A stretch of 64,000 nucleotides of DNA, taken from positions 3,472,001 through 3,536,000 of the forward strand of contig JAJGBQ010000004.1 of assembly GCA_022457065.1 (NCBI GenBank), in the 5' to 3' direction. The position numbers and the translations under genes were made by a program. Source of the DNA: Curvularia sp. ZM96 (lineage: Eukaryota > Ascomycota > Dothideomycetes > Pleosporales > Pleosporaceae). Shown here in pieces: positions 11,941 to 20,827 of this stretch (positions within the stretch are counted from its first letter, which is position 1; each line of letters begins with the position of its first letter). The notes beneath the pieces are model-generated. The model did no database searches, had not been told where the DNA came from, and was given only the letters and a program-made list of their open reading frames with translations.

Positions 11941-13326
11941 TTACAACTCCTGCTTAGCAGAGGAGGCACTGGCGGCGGCCTCGTAGTATCCGCTCTTTGC
12001 AGACTTGGAAGCAGCAGAAGAAGCGCTGGAAGCTGACTTGGAAGCGGCGGAAGAAGAGGAAGAAGCAGCCTTGGCAGCAGCGCCACTGAGCGAGCTTGCG
12101 CTGGCTCCAGCGGCGTTAGTAGCAGAAGCAGCACTGGCAGCGGCGGCATCAGTAGCAGAGGCGGCGCTAGCTTCGGCGAGGCCAATCTGCTGCTTGACGA
12201 GGTTGGTGTAGTAGGCAAAGCCATTGGTGGCAGAGGCGTATTCATTGTTGGCCTTGGAGGTGGCAGCACCGTAGGCAGAAGCACCAGAGGAAGACAGAGA
12301 CTGAGCAGTGGCGGAAGCACTGTCACCATAGAGGCGGGCGCGGTGCTTGCGAGCAATAGCAAGAAGCTCGTTACGCTTGGAGCCCTGGGGAACCTTGATA
12401 CCGTTCTTGTCAGCCCACTCCTTGATCTGGCTGTCAGACCAGGAATCAAGCAGCGCGTCGCTGAGGCTCTGCTGGGCCCTAGCAGCAGCGGAAGAGACGG
12501 AAGCATATGCGTCCTGAGACTGCAGGCTAGCAAGGCGAGACTGACGGCGAAGGGCAGCAATCATGGAGTCGCGGGTGTTGGGCTGGGGAACAGGGTAGCC
12601 ACGCTCGTCGAACCAGGACTTGAGATCAGAGTCAGACCAGGAGGCATAGAGCCAATCACCCGGGTAGTTGGCAGTCTCCTTTGCCTTTTCGGCAACGGAT
12701 TGGTAGTTGTCGCGGACAGCAGCAAGGAGGGAGTCACGCTGGCGAGGCTGGGGAACGGGGATGCCGTGCTTGTCAGCGAAAGCCTTGAGCTGAGAATCGG
12801 ACCAGCTATGGAGAGTCAGCAATGAAGGTGAGAGAACGAGGTTGAGGGTACATACGTGTCAAAGATCCAGTCCTTAACATTGGCATAAGCCTGGTTGGCA
12901 GAATCCTCGGTCTCGGTCCAGTACGCCTTTACCTGCTCAGCAAGGCTCTTTGCGTCCTTCTCGGTGCCCTTCTTCGCCTGCTGGCCCTTGAGGCTCAGGT
13001 ACCTCTGGAGTGTCGGGGCGTCCCAGCTGGTGTAGGGAGAGACAGTCTTGTCATTCCAGTTGGCCTTGACAGTGGATTGGAGGTTCTTGCGGTCGGAAGG
13101 GCTGGGGTGGGGAATGCCATGGTCACTGAGCCAACGCTCGAGCTCCGTCTCGTGCCACTTGTCGTAGACTGCTTGCTCAAGTCAGTATGGAGCTAGAAAA
13201 GTCGAGCTGAGATGAGACAGAAGGGAGGGGTCTTGTACTGTACGCACCAGCGCTTCCAAACCAGCTGTTGGCCGTTGCTGTAGCAGCAAGCGTTGCCACG
13301 AAGGTGGATGCAAAGGAGAACCTCAT
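11941..13326 (-). CDS. Ish1/Msc1-family stress protein with signal peptide (418 aa)
   Basis: Three exons on the minus strand, 13326-13248, 13168-12856 and 12805-11941, give 418 aa. Residues 1-20 are a signal peptide (MRFSFASTFVATLAATATA). Five Ish1-type repeats follow. The clearest read SWSDSQLKAF, SWSDSDLKSWF and SWSDSQIKEW, each with GxxVPQ and an R/K-x-x-L helix; the first repeat in exon 2 keeps HGIPHP, while the second, also in exon 2, is divergent. The last 100 residues are almost only Ala and Ser, and the protein ends in KQEL, which resembles but does not equal the HDEL/KDEL retrieval signal. In S. pombe Ish1 is a nuclear-envelope stress protein, and Msc1 in S. cerevisiae affects meiotic recombination partner choice. 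Family assignment is firm; the compartment is inferred from the signal peptide. Confidence 0.9.
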
Positions 13327-14079
13327 TTTGTAGGGACGTCGATGTGCTGGGTATCGATGGATGAAGCAAATATGAGGAATTGCTGGGACTAGGCAGAGGG
13401 ATGTGAGAGTCTAAGAGGTGATGGTGCAGACGCGATTTAAGAGGGGAGGCACCGACACAGACAATGCGTGCGAGTGACGTAGGGCTTCACGTCTGCGGGC
13501 TCGGGCAAACAAGGTCTCCAACGCGCCTGCCTCCGCTTTCTGCCCTGCGTGGCCAATGAGAAGGCGCGACCGCCGCCAGCTTGGTATACGCCATTGTAAG
13601 AGCGCAATTGTGACGCTGTGTAGTGCAACAAACAGGTGCCAGCCGCATCGACGAGCCTCCGAGGCATCCCTCGCGTTTTGACGCTGACGACTGCGTGTTT
13701 CTCTTATCAAGAGTGCCAGACTGACGTCTCTCGCCCCGTGCTGCTGTTCGGAGGCAAACAGTGGGCCGCCATGGGATTTTGGAAATTTCCCATCGCGATG
13801 GTTGCGGGGCAGACAAGCGCGTCCCAGCCCTTGACGTCATCACCCAAACATGCACAAAAGTTATGAAGCATGATGCCACACAAAGAACTCGTGGAACACT
13901 GAAACACATGTCTAACTGCTTGTTCTCGTGTCTTGTAAGAAGGCTTTTGCCATTCAACTCGTAGCTAATGATACATGACGCCCCATATACTTCGCCTTTC
14001 ATTCGTCTATGTTTATCCCCGCACGCCCTCTGAATCTCCGCGTCCGCCCTCGCCTGTGCAATGGTTAGCTATGTATCCT
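13327..14079. other. Intergenic region
   Basis: This is the promoter region of the minus-strand Ish1/Msc1 gene plus the 3' flank of the minus-strand gene ending at 14080. Open frames up to 171 codons occur but lack composition bias or homology I can recognise. Confidence 0.5.
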
Positions 14080-14691
14080 CTATCGTGACCCGAGAGACTT
14101 GCCTTTCCAGAAGCTGCTAGGTACTTTGTCCTTGTCGGCCTCTTCGTTGCTGACCCGCTCATGCGCCTGCTCCGCCCGGTTACTCATGTCCTCGTTGTGC
14201 TTCTTGACGTCCTCACTCTCCTCGCCAGCCGCAGGAGGGTTGTCGTTGAGGATTTTGGGTTTCGCACCTTTGACTTCACTGGGGTCCGGCTTGTTTTGCT
14301 GGCCCTGCTGGACGGCTGGTTCTTTACTGGCCTGCATCTGGCGTGTCCATGTCGAGAATTTGCGCTGGCCCGAAGATCCCTTGTTTGTGGACGGGGCTGG
14401 AGATCCCGAAGTGGGCTTGGGAGAGTCGTTTTCGTTCGCGTTGCTGTCCTTGTTGGGCGACGACGAAGACTTGCCCTTGGCGACACTGGGAGGCTCGGGG
14501 CCAGGATGCTCCAGGTTCTCGCTGGGGTTTTGGCCCTGCTGCTGCGGTGACTCCCCGGCTGGATTTCCCTGTCCAGAGCCGTAGTCTTGGGTTGCAAAGC
14601 GGACTTGCACCCGGGCTCGAGGCGCCGCTGAGAGTGCTGCGGGACGCAGCGCTGCTGAACGCAGCATCGACATGGGGCGGAAGTAACTCAT
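14080..14691 (-). CDS. Small disordered protein with mitochondrial presequence (203 aa)
   Basis: This is a single open frame. The ATG at 14691 is preferred; an in-frame ATG at 14745 would add 18 residues. The N-terminus (MSYFRPMSMLRSAALRP...RARVQVRFAT) is Arg/Ala/Ser-rich without acidic residues and ends in a plausible processing-peptidase site before the Thr, so import into mitochondria is likely. The rest is hydrophilic and rich in Pro, Gly, Ser, Asn and charged residues, with a short conserved-looking end (SSFWKGKSLGSR). I do not recognise the family. It lies head-to-tail with the Ish1/Msc1 gene and alone on its strand otherwise. Confidence 0.65.
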   Translation of the reverse strand: MSYFRPMSMLRSAALRPAALSAAPRARVQVRFATQDYGSGQGNPAGESPQQQGQNPSENLEHPGPEPPSVAKGKSSSSPNKDSNANENDSPKPTSGSPAPSTNKGSSGQRKFSTWTRQMQASKEPAVQQGQQNKPDPSEVKGAKPKILNDNPPAAGEESEDVKKHNEDMSNRAEQAHERVSNEEADKDKVPSSFWKGKSLGSR

Positions 14692-15056
14692 AGTTTGAAT
14701 TGGTCGTGAAAGTACAATTGACAAAGAATTGGGTGTATGGAGCAAGAAAGATGATGGTGATGTTACTAGAGGTCTGGAACGACATCCGTCCTGGATTATT
14801 TTTTGACGTCATGGTTTTCGAAGATCCGCGCTCCTGCGTATGCGCCGCACGTCACATCAATGCATGGTAGTAAAGCGGCAGCGATTATTGCTTTTTCTCG
14901 TATGATTAGCCAGAATGATTTGCAGCTACGCTGTCATACATCTAGATTGCTCCCATGCTCTCCTGGAACCAGTGAAATGGAAAATGGCGGCCTAGTAACA
15001 GCGATGTAAATTTACCACTTTCGCGCATGACTGAACGTTCTGAGTTTGTTGTATAA
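14692..15056. other. Intergenic region
   Basis: This is the promoter of the 203-aa gene and the flank of the left 45-bp inverted repeat. It becomes AT-rich towards the repeat. Nothing else was seen. Confidence 0.5.
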
Positions 15057-15101
15057 TAGTTAACGTCTATCTAATCGTAACGGAATAACTACTATATTAG
15101 A
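15057..15101 (+). repeat. Left arm of a 45-bp inverted repeat pair
   Basis: The sequence begins TAGTTAACGTCTATCTAAT and matches the reverse complement of 17158-17202 at 39 of 45 positions, with five of the six differences being transitions. The outer ends read TA-GTTAAC on both sides, which would fit a TA target duplication of a Tc1/mariner-like or MITE element. The pair brackets a short-chain dehydrogenase and a solo LTR. Confidence 0.65.
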
Positions 15102-15364
15102 TGTAAAAGTTCACTGTACTAGCGAGCAATAACTTAGAGAAGTGTAAAATTGATTTATGCCTTTCTATGTCTGTCCTGAGGCTCTTCTTATACAAGCTAG
15201 CAGAGGCGTACTATAGGATTACTATCTTAACGCTCTCACAGCGCTGTGGTAGCGAAGGGTCTTCGCTAGGATCGTTGGGAGTCTATTCCAAGGTCCTCCT
15301 GGGCCCTGCGCGCCAGCGATCCTCTGTCGAGTCGACGTTTCGACACTGTCGCGACGTCGCATCC

Positions 15365-16387
15365 TTACACTTCTAGTAATCCTACGAGCTTTAAACTCTC
15401 TTGCCAGAGTCTCTCCTCACCCTCAACATCATAAGCCCACTTCTCAAACCCATCATCATGGCTAGGATGCCCTTCCGTTGTCCCATACGGCTCTTGAACA
15501 GTACAGTTGGAAAGATACTTTCCACCTTTATCTTTCCACTCCTCGCTAACAGCGGCATATATCTGCGTTGCAGCCCCCTGCTCCGCACTTTTCATGTATA
15601 CTCTGAACTCTGGCGTGTCGTACGCTTTCATCTGCTCTTGGTCCATATGAGTTCCCAGATTAGTGAAGGGTATAGCGCCTGGGTGCAAACTCGTTGCATG
15701 AAGATGGCGAGAGCCGTAATGGCGCTCAATGTAGTTGGCGAACCAGATATTTGCTGTTTTTGACTGTCCGTACGAGCTCCATTCGTTGTAGTCGCCCTTC
15801 TCGAAATTGAGATCGTGAAGGCGGACGGGGCCAAAGCGGTGTCCGGTGCTGCTTACGCTGACGACTCGCGCAGGAAACTCAGGCGTCGCAGATGAGAGGA
15901 GCGCGTCTTTGAGGAGCTGGAAGAGTAGGAAGTGGCCAACGTGGTTGGTGCCGAATTGGGCCTCGAAACCGTCTTTTGTCTTGCTGAAGGGGACGGCCAT
16001 GATACCAGCGTTGTTGATAAGGACGTTTAATTTACCTCCGCTTTTCTCGAGAAAGCTCTTGGCACCCTCTTTGATGGATTCGATAGAATCAAGTTCCATT
16101 TGAATCAATGTGATTTTTCCTCCCTGGGGTTCTTTGGCGGTGATCTCATCCACGACCTTTTGGCCCTTTTCGGCGTTGCGCACCGTGCCATAAACATGTG
16201 CGCCGGTAACGTAGAGTGCGCGAAGTGTTTCAATCCCAATACCGGAGGATACGCCGGTCACAAGAAATACCTTGTCGCTCAATTTCCCGACGAGGTTCTC
16301 GTCTCTAATGATTTGCAGAGCTGTAGGACGGGCATCACCAGGTCCCGCGAGGTTTGAGCTTCTGTGGGATTCGGCGTAACGAGACAT
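15365..16387 (-). CDS. Short-chain dehydrogenase/reductase, WWOX/retinol-dehydrogenase-like (340 aa)
   Basis: This is an intronless frame of 340 aa. The Rossmann signature TGVSSGIG is at residues 44-51, the NNAG motif at 125-128, a VSVSS strand with the catalytic Ser near 180, and YGQSK at 206-210 supplies the catalytic Tyr and Lys. The 35-residue N-terminal extension and length fit the WWOX/retinol-dehydrogenase-like branch of classical SDRs, which use NAD(P)H to interconvert carbonyls and alcohols; the substrate cannot be told. All key residues are present, so the enzyme should be active. It is the only gene between two inverted repeats (15057-15101 and 17158-17202) and next to a solo LTR, in the most repeat-rich part of the window, which hints at an accessory locus. 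Confidence 0.9.
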   Translation of the reverse strand: MSRYAESHRSSNLAGPGDARPTALQIIRDENLVGKLSDKVFLVTGVSSGIGIETLRALYVTGAHVYGTVRNAEKGQKVVDEITAKEPQGGKITLIQMELDSIESIKEGAKSFLEKSGGKLNVLINNAGIMAVPFSKTKDGFEAQFGTNHVGHFLLFQLLKDALLSSATPEFPARVVSVSSTGHRFGPVRLHDLNFEKGDYNEWSSYGQSKTANIWFANYIERHYGSRHLHATSLHPGAIPFTNLGTHMDQEQMKAYDTPEFRVYMKSAEQGAATQIYAAVSEEWKDKGGKYLSNCTVQEPYGTTEGHPSHDDGFEKWAYDVEGEERLWQESLKLVGLLEV

Positions 16388-16898
16388 AATGATGGTGATT
16401 TTGAATATTGATGTATGAATATATGTTGAAGAGGTGGTTGAGCTAATAGGAAGATGTATGCAGTTGCTGAGTTGATATTGCTGAACTTGATTATATTCCT
16501 TGAAAACAATTGTTGTTGTGTATGTGATGTCTTTACTTATGTATCCCCATACCTTCTTATAGTCCGCGTCTGGGAGAGGTCCAGAATGTTAAGTCCGTCA
16601 AGCACTCTTCATAGCCCAGAGCTGAGAGTCGGCGTTAGGTAGAGGCTGGCGCCGACATTCGTCCGCGCAACGCCTTTACGGCGGCCAGTCAGCATTACGC
16701 ACATAGGAAACAGCCTCTAACCCCCAATTCATGCAGAAACTGTCGTGCTGGCGTCAGACAATCATTTTTATCCTAGAAATTCACAAGGAAGCACCACAGC
16801 TGAATGCTTGGCTGCGTACAACAGTAACTTCATATAGTCACCTTATCGATTCGTAAGCTGCCAAGTTATCAAATGTAGTAAAAGTATCCCCATGCATT
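16388..16898. other. AT-rich intergenic region upstream of the dehydrogenase
   Basis: This is the probable promoter of the minus-strand dehydrogenase, within the inverted-repeat-bounded segment. No gene is supported. Confidence 0.5.
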
Positions 16899-16903
16899 GA
16901 TTT

Positions 16904-17066
16904 TGTAATGGGTTAGGCTTTGCCTACCCTTTAACCAGCACGTGACCTGGCTAGTCACGTGCACCCACATATAAATAGCCGTTAGGACTAGAGTAGACTC
17001 CCTTCCTTAAGCAATACAATAACTTTTGGTTCCTTACGGTTTCATGTTAGGCTTCAGCCCATAACA
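16904..17066. mobile_element. Solo LTR of a retrotransposon (163 bp)
   Basis: The element starts TGTAATGGG and ends CCCATAACA, an inverted end of 8/9 bases with the canonical TG...CA termini. It is flanked by the identical pentamer GATTT at 16899-16903 and 17067-17071, a target-site duplication of the length usual for Ty1/copia and many other LTR elements. Inside are a 9-bp perfect inverted repeat around CACGTG (16938-16946 and 16954-16962) and a TATA box (TATAAATA, 16970-16977) reading to the right, as expected for the promoter of an LTR. No internal retrotransposon domain is nearby, so it is a solo LTR left by recombination, or a very short non-autonomous element. Confidence 0.85.
16970..16977 (+). 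promoter_or_regulatory. TATA box inside the solo LTR
   Basis: TATAAATA lies 8 bases after the second CACGTG of the LTR inverted repeat. No gene follows on the plus strand, so this is best read as the relict promoter of the retroelement. Confidence 0.6.
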
Positions 17067-17157
17067 GATTTCGTCTTCTAATCCCAATCCGTCGGAATGT
17101 ACGATGGTATTGGGTGGTTACAAAGTAGCTTATATCCGTAGAAAGTGCTACTAGTGT

Positions 17158-17202
17158 TCTACTATAGTGGTTGTTCTGTTATAATTAGATAGACGTTAAC
17201 TA
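17158..17202 (-). repeat. Right arm of the 45-bp inverted repeat pair
   Basis: This is the reverse complement of 15057-15101 with 39/45 identity. It ends GACGTTAACTA. It lies 91 bases beyond the target duplication of the solo LTR, so the LTR sits inside the bracketed segment. Confidence 0.65.
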
Positions 17203-17477
17203 GTTGTTTTGATAGTTTCAATTTACTAGATATAGAAGTCGTGCCATCTAGCTTGCAGTATATTTCCTACAGGTCACACCAATACAGTGCTAATCAATAG
17301 CAGGACAAGGCCTCACAGGACAAAGTTCGGCATAGAGACGCTTACTATAAATCTTCTAATTGGAGACAGACTCATCCCGCCGTCTCCCATGACACTGAAG
17401 TCCAGCTCCCAGCCTTCAAGACGACTTAACCATTAACACCAACTTCTAAGACCACAAACTCCATATACCCCCTATAC

Positions 17478-18161
17478 TCACCGATTCCTCACCCTAATCT
17501 TCCTCCTCTTCCTATCCACCTTCCCTATCCTCCCCTTCACCTTAACCTCCGGCGCCACCCCCTCCTCCTCCTTCTCTCCCCTCCCCCACGCCCCCTCAAA
17601 CTCCCACGCTCCAAAACGCCCCCAATCTCTCCTCTCCTCCATGGCGCCCCACCCCATCCGCTCAAACCGCTCCGACAACGTCTCACACTCCCCGCTCAAC
17701 ACCTTCACCGCTTCCTCCCACCCCTTCAACACATCCTCCGGCACACGACGGCCCCTGGATGCATGCATAGCCCTTACTATACGAACATACGCCGCATAAT
17801 CTGCTCTTAGTGCTGCCGCTCGCGCGGAGACCGAGGCTGGATGAGTGGAGATGTAGTTACGATCTAGGGGGCGCAGAAGAGCACAGGTAGGACTGCAGCT
17901 GCCGGGGGTATGGCGGCGCCGGAAGCAGGTCAGGCAGAAGCGGCCGCGATGGAGGGATAGATTATGGAGAAGGAGGCGGGCGGAGAGGGAGTGTTTAATC
18001 GTGGAGAGGGAGGCAAGGAGGGCTTGGATGCGTGGGGGGAGGGGAGAGGTTGTGGTTGGGGTGGATGTGGTGGGTTGAGGGGATGGGGTGGGCGGTATAG
18101 TGGGAGATGGTGTGCATGGTATAGTGGGAGATGGTCTGGGTGGAATAATGTGAGATGCCAT
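17478..18161 (-). CDS. Hypothetical protein with a Cys-rich motif (227 aa)
   Basis: This is a single open frame of 227 aa starting with ATG at 18161. The first 45 residues are Pro/Ser/Thr-rich and disordered. Residues about 75-95 carry FCLTCFRRRHTPGSCSPTC, a C-x2-C...C-x3-C arrangement that could bind zinc. The remainder is helical with many Trp, Arg and Glu, and the end is very basic (KVDRKRRKIRVRNR), a possible nuclear signal. The coding strand is extremely C-rich in its first and last codons, unlike its AT-rich flank. No family is recognised. The gene lies next to the repeat-rich segment and could be lineage-specific; a spurious frame cannot be excluded. Confidence 0.5.
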   Translation of the reverse strand: MASHIIPPRPSPTIPCTPSPTIPPTPSPQPTTSTPTTTSPLPPRIQALLASLSTIKHSLSARLLLHNLSLHRGRFCLTCFRRRHTPGSCSPTCALLRPLDRNYISTHPASVSARAAALRADYAAYVRIVRAMHASRGRRVPEDVLKGWEEAVKVLSGECETLSERFERMGWGAMEERRDWGRFGAWEFEGAWGRGEKEEEGVAPEVKVKGRIGKVDRKRRKIRVRNR

Positions 18162-18654
18162 GGTGTTCTCAATGTCTAGTTTACCTTGTCAGTTCCTGGT
18201 TGGGGAAAGAGAAGAGAAGGGGGGAAGAAGGTTCTGAAAAAAATAGGCACTAGGTTTTGGGAGTGTTCTCTGCATTGTGGAAATATAATAGGAGTAGCGA
18301 AACAAGGGTATTACATAGAAAGACTAACAATGCCACTCTGGTCAGTGATTCAGCATAGACAACTACTGTATACACTGTGTTGCTATTGTGAACAGTAGGC
18401 TTCTTACACTATATCACATCACGCCCTTTCTAAACACACTCAATCAAGCTATCAAAGTCACACATGAAGGGGGACAGCATCTCGTAAATAAGTAAGAAAA
18501 ATCAATTACTATTAACCATCAACTCCAGTTTAACCAAAGTGCCACCTGGAAAGGGAAACAAGGTAAATATATGGGTATCTCCGCAAGAAAATCAAAATCA
18601 GAATCAAAAGAGTATCTCCAAAACCTGTCACGGTTTCATCATCACTCCTTTTTA
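18162..18654. other. Intergenic region
   Basis: This holds the upstream region of the 227-aa frame and the 3' flank of the next minus-strand gene. It is AT-rich, and no coding region or RNA was recognised. Confidence 0.5.
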
Positions 18655-19161
18655 CTAGACCGTAAGGCGAGACATGCCCTTTCCCAGGATCTCGTCGAAA
18701 GTAGTGGATGCGCAGCCAAACATCTCGTCAAAGCGTGACTGGCGGCGGCCTGGCGCATTCGGTTGGGGTTTACCAGCTGCCATGGCGAGACGAGGCTCGG
18801 CTCGTGATGAAGGCACATATTTCTCGTGACCGGTGGACCGGTGCCGCCCTACGTTTGCTGTTGCAGCAGGGGCGAACCGGACGGACGCTTGCCGGTCGAA
18901 GCTGAAGCGGCGAGATGTTGAGTGCGTGTCAGTCTTGTAGCGGTCAGCTGTAGCGCGAGACAAGTTCGACTCTGTAGTGTTCTTCCGCTTAATGGCACCT
19001 CGGCGGACAAGACCTCCTGAGTTGCTCCGTACATCTTCGACATGCGCGCTCATAGGCGCCAAATAGACCGCCTGCGTATGAACTTGAGCTGTGGATGACA
19101 TAACTTGTCCCTTACGGATAAAGACCTCTTCGTCTTTGACCGGGTTGCTTTGGGCGCACAT
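18655..19161 (-). CDS. Hypothetical basic, disordered protein (168 aa)
   Basis: This is a single frame from the ATG at 19161 (a second in-frame ATG lies at residue 21). The product is rich in Ser, Arg, Thr and Ala without membrane segments. A short C-terminal part (RQSRFDEMFGCASTTFDEILGKGMSRLTV) looks like an amphipathic conserved tail. I do not recognise it. The upstream leader contains a 15-bp minisatellite (19177-19242). Confidence 0.55.
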   Translation of the reverse strand: MCAQSNPVKDEEVFIRKGQVMSSTAQVHTQAVYLAPMSAHVEDVRSNSGGLVRRGAIKRKNTTESNLSRATADRYKTDTHSTSRRFSFDRQASVRFAPAATANVGRHRSTGHEKYVPSSRAEPRLAMAAGKPQPNAPGRRQSRFDEMFGCASTTFDEILGKGMSRLTV

Positions 19162-19176
19162 TTTGCGTTTTTTGTC

Positions 19177-19242
19177 GGTAGTAGATATCTTGGTAATGGA
19201 TTTCTGGATAGTAGACTTCTTGGTAATAGACTTGGTAGTAGC
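19177..19242. repeat. Minisatellite of about 15 bp, roughly four units
   Basis: Units of the type GGTAGTAGATATCTT / GGTAATGGATTTCTG / GATAGTAGACTTCTT follow each other, with the last unit shortened to 12 bases. The array sits just upstream of the ATG of the 168-aa gene and is therefore likely in its leader. Confidence 0.6.
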
Positions 19243-19577
19243 AATAGAATGTAAGTTTTGCCTGTTTTGGTTGTGCTAAACTTGCCCCCTGCATCGAAGC
19301 CTTAAATACTTTCTTTGATGCCAGTCTTGACAATGTTTCCATTGGTGTTGTGCAAAAAGGTCGTTCTGAACCCTGCACATTGTTTGCTCAGGTATGACAT
19401 TATGAAGGCATAGAAGTCTACAGAAGGTGTTTGTAACACCCTTAGCGTTGTGTAGATTTCGTGGAGGGTGCCGAGTATGTTCGAAATCCAGGAGGAAGAT
19501 CTTGATTGATGCTGGCCAGCTGATCGTACCAAATGAGCGGGATTTCGAGGTCTTCTATCGTCTTGAAACCACCCGTC
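19243..19577. other. Intergenic region
   Basis: This is the stretch between the minisatellite and the 3' end of the minus-strand cyclin gene. No gene is supported. Confidence 0.5.
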
Positions 19578-20525
19578 TTAGCCCTCTACCTCTCTCCTCC
19601 TCTTCATCTCCCTCTCTACACCCTCAACATTCATCGGAACCTTGCTTCCTTCCCACCTCTTCTTCTCCTCCTGTGCAAACCCCTCCAAACTCAACATGCC
19701 CACGCACAAGAATCCCAGTACTTCTCGGTCTGTATCGAACACTTCCCACCATTCACACTCTGGCATCTTGATCCCGGTTTCTCTAGCAGCCAGGTAGATT
19801 GCCGCTGTCGCTAGCGCCGGCGGCTGATGTGTCAGGTATAGGCATTGCGGGCTTAATAAAGCAGTGTTGAGATGCGCAATTGCGCGCTTTGCGAGCTCCG
19901 ACGCGCGAGGATGGGCAAAGGTATCGAGAGCTTGAAGATACGTTATACAGAGTGTGTAGGGAAGCTGGACCTGCACATTGAAACCGAGGGTGCGCAGGAT
20001 TCGTTGCTCAGTAGAAAAGAGACTTGCGCGACGACGCTCATAGGTGCCTTCTGAGACATAATACTCCAGTGCGTCCTGTTTCTGCTGAAGCTGTTCTGTG
20101 TCGAAAAATGTCGTGGGGAGCGAGTCGAGGTATGCGTATACGTTTACGAGGCTCCGTGCCGATTTGGGGTATGCCGACAGCTTGGTTGTCAGGTAGAGAG
20201 AGGCTGCCGAGACTTGCTCTGCGCCGAACTCCGCAAGGCTACCACCTTCAGGCCCGAGCCAGAATCGCATGAATACTACAATCGCCTGCGCAATAACTTC
20301 TTGCGGAAGCCTCAACAGTATTCCCGCTGCTTGGGTGAGCCTTGCGCCTGCGAAGCGTATGGAGTCTTCGAGGTCGGGCGGGATGCCATCGAGTTGCGAA
20401 CCGGACGTCTCGAGCTGGGCTACGGTAGCCAATGGGTTTGCTAGAGGGGAGGGCTGCATTGCAGGAGTTGGCGCAAGTTGTTCTTTCGGAGCAAGTGTTG
20501 TAGTTGGAGGTGGAGGTTTAGACAT
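19578..20525 (-). CDS. Cyclin, cyclin-L-like (315 aa)
   Basis: This is an intronless frame of 315 aa. After a Pro/Ala-rich 45-residue leader comes a cyclin fold. The first cyclin box (about 54-165) contains RLTQAAGILLRLPQEVIAQA, the run MRFWLGP and the helix VSAASLYLTTKL, typical of transcription-type cyclins. A second, weaker box follows (about 170-275, RILRTLGFNVQVQLPYTLC; ALATAAIYLAARE). The order and the KLSAYPKSARSLVNVY segment resemble cyclin L (and the related C/K/T group), which partner Cdk kinases acting on RNA polymerase II and splicing. Partner identity is inference. It is transcribed away from the neighbouring tRNA. Confidence 0.85.
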   Translation of the reverse strand: MSKPPPPTTTLAPKEQLAPTPAMQPSPLANPLATVAQLETSGSQLDGIPPDLEDSIRFAGARLTQAAGILLRLPQEVIAQAIVVFMRFWLGPEGGSLAEFGAEQVSAASLYLTTKLSAYPKSARSLVNVYAYLDSLPTTFFDTEQLQQKQDALEYYVSEGTYERRRASLFSTEQRILRTLGFNVQVQLPYTLCITYLQALDTFAHPRASELAKRAIAHLNTALLSPQCLYLTHQPPALATAAIYLAARETGIKMPECEWWEVFDTDREVLGFLCVGMLSLEGFAQEEKKRWEGSKVPMNVEGVEREMKRRREVEG

Positions 20526-20741
20526 GGAGCTTCGAGCTATCGGACCTCCGAAGTGAGCCTCGGTGCGCTAACCTGTATCCTCTCTAGACGAGAACATTCA
20601 CCCCACACAATCTCATTTCGAATTGCAAAATAGCACAGCAAGCTTGAAGGCAGTGCTCGAGGTGTCCTATTAAGGGAGCGACGATTCACATTGCTAAGGC
20701 AATATATACTATTCAAATCTACAAACAACCAATAGAAACTC

Positions 20742-20827
20742 GTCTCCTTAGCTCAATTGGGAGAGCGCCAGACTGAAGTCTCAGTCACTAAATCTGGAGG
20801 TATCGTGTTCGATCCACGAAGGGGACA
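20742..20827 (+). tRNA. tRNA-Phe (anticodon GAA) with a 13-nt intron
   Basis: The acceptor stem pairs GTCTCCT with AGGGGAC, with discriminator A at 20827. The D arm is GCTC...GAGC, the anticodon arm is CCAGA-CTGAAG...A-TCTGG, and the T arm is TCGTG-TTCGATC-CACGA. Thirteen bases (TCTCAGTCACTAA) interrupt the anticodon loop after position 37, the normal place for nuclear tRNA introns. The GAA anticodon reads Phe codons. Confidence 0.93.

Noticed and set aside
19112..19378. 88-codon minus-strand frame encoding a Tyr/Gln repeat (YYQ units)
   Set aside because: It is the translation of the 15-bp minisatellite in an alternative frame; no start context or conservation.
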